Shown: piece after piece, positions 5,292-6,478 of the stretch
Position numbering within the stretch: position 1 is the first letter of the stretch
Layout: each line of letters opens with the position of its first letter
NCBI GenBank assembly: GCA_011371465.1
Contig: DRQL01000311.1
Location: forward strand, 1 to 6,478
DNA: 6,478 nucleotides
Reading direction: 5' to 3'
Source of the DNA: Gammaproteobacteria bacterium
Lineage (GTDB): Bacteria; Pseudomonadota; Gammaproteobacteria; DSM-19610
Made by a program: the position numbers and the translations under genes
Notes under the pieces: model-generated
Told to the model about the DNA's origin: nothing
What the model saw: only the letters and a program-made list of their open reading frames with translations
Databases searched by the model: none

Positions 5292-6200
5292 ATGCGCAGG
5301 ACACTGAAATACTGGTTGCTGGCACTGCGGCCGAAAACCCTGACCATATCCATTATCCCGGTGATCACCGGCAGTGCACTGGGCTGGTTACAGGCGGACC
5401 ATCTGTCCGTGCCGGTCATGCTGGCGGCGCTGCTGGCGGCGCTGCTGATCCAGATCGGCACCAACCTGCATAACGATGCGGCGGACCATGCCAGCGGCAC
5501 CGACGATCCGGCCACGCGGCTGGGTCCGCCACGCGCCGTGGCACAGGGCTGGCTGTCTGCACACAGCGTTCAGCGTGCTGCACTGGCGAGTTTTGTGCTG
5601 GCATTCGTGATCGGTCTTTACCTGGTCAGTGTGGGTGGCTGGCCCATTCTGCTGCTGGGCCTGTTATCCATCGCTGCCGGTTATTTCTATTCAGGCGGCC
5701 CCTGGCCTGTGGCGCGCAGCGGCAGCGGTGAAGCCTTTGTGCTGTTTTTCTTCGGGGTGGTGGCGGTCAGCGGCAGCGCTTACCTGCAGGCCGGGCGGTT
5801 TACCATGGCAGCCGTGTTGTGTGGCCTGTTGCTCGGGTTGCCGGCGGCCGCGGTGCTGGTGATCAATAATCACCGCGATCGTGCAAGCGATGCGCGTGCC
5901 GGCCGGCAGACACTGGCAGTACATTATGGTGAGAAGCTGAGCCGGAAACTGTACACGGTGGGTATGCTGGCGCCGTTTGCGCTCCTGCCACTGGTTCAGT
6001 TACTGACCGTTGAGGCAGCGGTAGGCTACCTGCCCTGGCTGGTCCTGCCCTGGGCGCTATGGCTGGTCTATCGATTCCGGACCATCACCAGACCGCAGGA
6101 TTTTAACCCGCTGCTGGCAGAGACGGCGTTCTTCCAGCTGGTTCTCGGCCTGCTGCTGAGCCTGATCTTTGTCGCCGGCAGGTCAACGACCGTTGTGTAG
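5292..6200 (+). CDS. menA: 1,4-dihydroxy-2-naphthoate polyprenyltransferase (MenA)
   Basis: MenA is an integral-membrane UbiA-family prenyltransferase that attaches the isoprenoid tail to DHNA with loss of CO2, producing demethylmenaquinone. The 302-residue product is of usual length. It starts with the family's LRPKTLTISIIPV segment (residues 12-24). The two acidic motifs that bind the Mg-diphosphate substrate are present: NDAADHASGTD (61-71) and NNHRDRASDARAG (192-204). Between and after them are about eight or nine hydrophobic segments, roughly at 17-33, 40-56, 97-113, 116-133, 147-163, 171-190, 221-238, 246-260 and 279-295. The ATG at 5292 lies nine bases after the menB stop and has no good ribosome binding site, so coupling to menB translation is likely. 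A perfect 12-base tandem duplication at 5421-5444 encodes part of the second membrane helix (LAAL twice). It is compatible with ordinary hydrophobic helix composition. Confidence 0.96.
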   Translation: MRRTLKYWLLALRPKTLTISIIPVITGSALGWLQADHLSVPVMLAALLAALLIQIGTNLHNDAADHASGTDDPATRLGPPRAVAQGWLSAHSVQRAALASFVLAFVIGLYLVSVGGWPILLLGLLSIAAGYFYSGGPWPVARSGSGEAFVLFFFGVVAVSGSAYLQAGRFTMAAVLCGLLLGLPAAAVLVINNHRDRASDARAGRQTLAVHYGEKLSRKLYTVGMLAPFALLPLVQLLTVEAAVGYLPWLVLPWALWLVYRFRTITRPQDFNPLLAETAFFQLVLGLLLSLIFVAGRSTTVV

Positions 6201-6228
6201 TGCATTACCCCTGCTCACGAATTCCGGT

Positions 6229-6478
6229 TTGATACGGGTGCAGGTTCAGTGTCAGCCCTACCAGGTAAAGTTGCGCCGCGCCTGGCGATCGGTACAGGGT
6301 CGTCAAACGGTGCGCAGCGGCTACCTGCTCAGGCTGGAAGCCGGGGAGGGCATCAGCGGTTACGGTGAGTGTGCGCCGTTGCCGGAGGCCGGTACGGAGA
6401 CACTGGCTGAAGCCGCGGCTGCATTGCAGGCAATCGTGTCCGACTGTGGAGGGGGGCCGGTAGCGGCGGTGATCGCCC
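6229..6478 (+). CDS. menC: o-Succinylbenzoate synthase (MenC), N-terminal part, truncated by window edge
   Basis: The open frame from 6229 to the right edge encodes about 83 residues that resemble the N-terminal capping domain of the enolase-superfamily enzyme MenC. MenC dehydrates SHCHC to o-succinylbenzoate. The visible marks are the early strand QPYQVKLRRAW (residues 9-19), then YLLRLEAGEG (32-41) and the signature GYGECAPLPEAGTETL (44-59). These match the GxGExxPLP pattern at the start of MenC and related muconate-lactonizing enzymes. The catalytic lysines and metal-binding acids lie beyond the window. The start is uncertain: TTG at 6229 and GTG at 6238 are possible and neither has a clear ribosome binding site. 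The gene begins 28 bases after menA in the same direction, so it is probably co-transcribed. Its position in a men operon favours MenC over other enolase-superfamily members. Confidence 0.88.
   Translation, partial: MIRVQVQCQPYQVKLRRAWRSVQGRQTVRSGYLLRLEAGEGISGYGECAPLPEAGTETLAEAAAALQAIVSDCGGGPVAAVIA

Noticed and set aside
5421..5444. Perfect 12-base tandem duplication
   Set aside because: It codes for repeated Leu-Ala residues in a MenA membrane helix, where such repeats arise readily. It keeps the frame and shows no sign of phase variation or mobility.

Overview
This window carries most of a menaquinone (vitamin K2) biosynthesis locus that uses the classical isochorismate (Men) route. It is flanked on the left by the N-terminal part of a sulfide:quinone-oxidoreductase-like flavoprotein. 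The DNA is GC-rich (about 60% by eye). The Men proteins look like gammaproteobacterial ones (a MenF-MenD pair with a 4-bp overlap and a bicarbonate-type MenB). A redox flavoprotein of the SQR type beside menaquinone genes would suit a sulfur-oxidising or facultatively anaerobic gammaproteobacterium, for example one of the Chromatiales-like lineages. The lineage is inference; no RNA gene or other taxonomic marker is present.

Layout from left to right. (1) Positions 1-510, minus strand: an SQR-like FAD oxidoreductase, cut by the window edge, with a strong ribosome binding site. (2) Positions 511-686: a divergent control region with a near-consensus FNR/ANR-type box (588-601) and a second perfect palindrome (543-556). 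(3) Positions 687-1115, plus strand: a small hotdog-fold thioesterase, probably the DHNA-CoA hydrolase. (4) Positions 1116-1181: a nested hairpin between convergent genes, a probable terminator. (5) Positions 1182-4339, minus strand: a menF-menD operon with overlapping stop and start codons. (6) Positions 4340-4460: a compact divergent promoter region. (7) Positions 4461 to the right edge, plus strand: menB, menA and the start of menC, tightly spaced as an operon.

How the genes work together. MenF converts chorismate to isochorismate. MenD adds a succinyl-semialdehyde unit from 2-oxoglutarate to give SEPHCHC. MenH (not seen here) would remove pyruvate. MenC dehydrates SHCHC to o-succinylbenzoate. 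MenE (not seen here, perhaps downstream of menC) would make the CoA ester. MenB closes the ring to DHNA-CoA, the hotdog thioesterase releases DHNA, and MenA prenylates it at the membrane. Only the final methylation (MenG/UbiE) and the MenH and MenE steps are missing from view. The SQR-like enzyme would be a plausible user of the quinone pool.

I found no mobile element, CRISPR array, RNA gene or obviously novel protein system. The genes are ordinary pathway enzymes. The points most worth a second look are the regulatory sequences in the two divergent intergenic regions and the unusual way the locus is divided.
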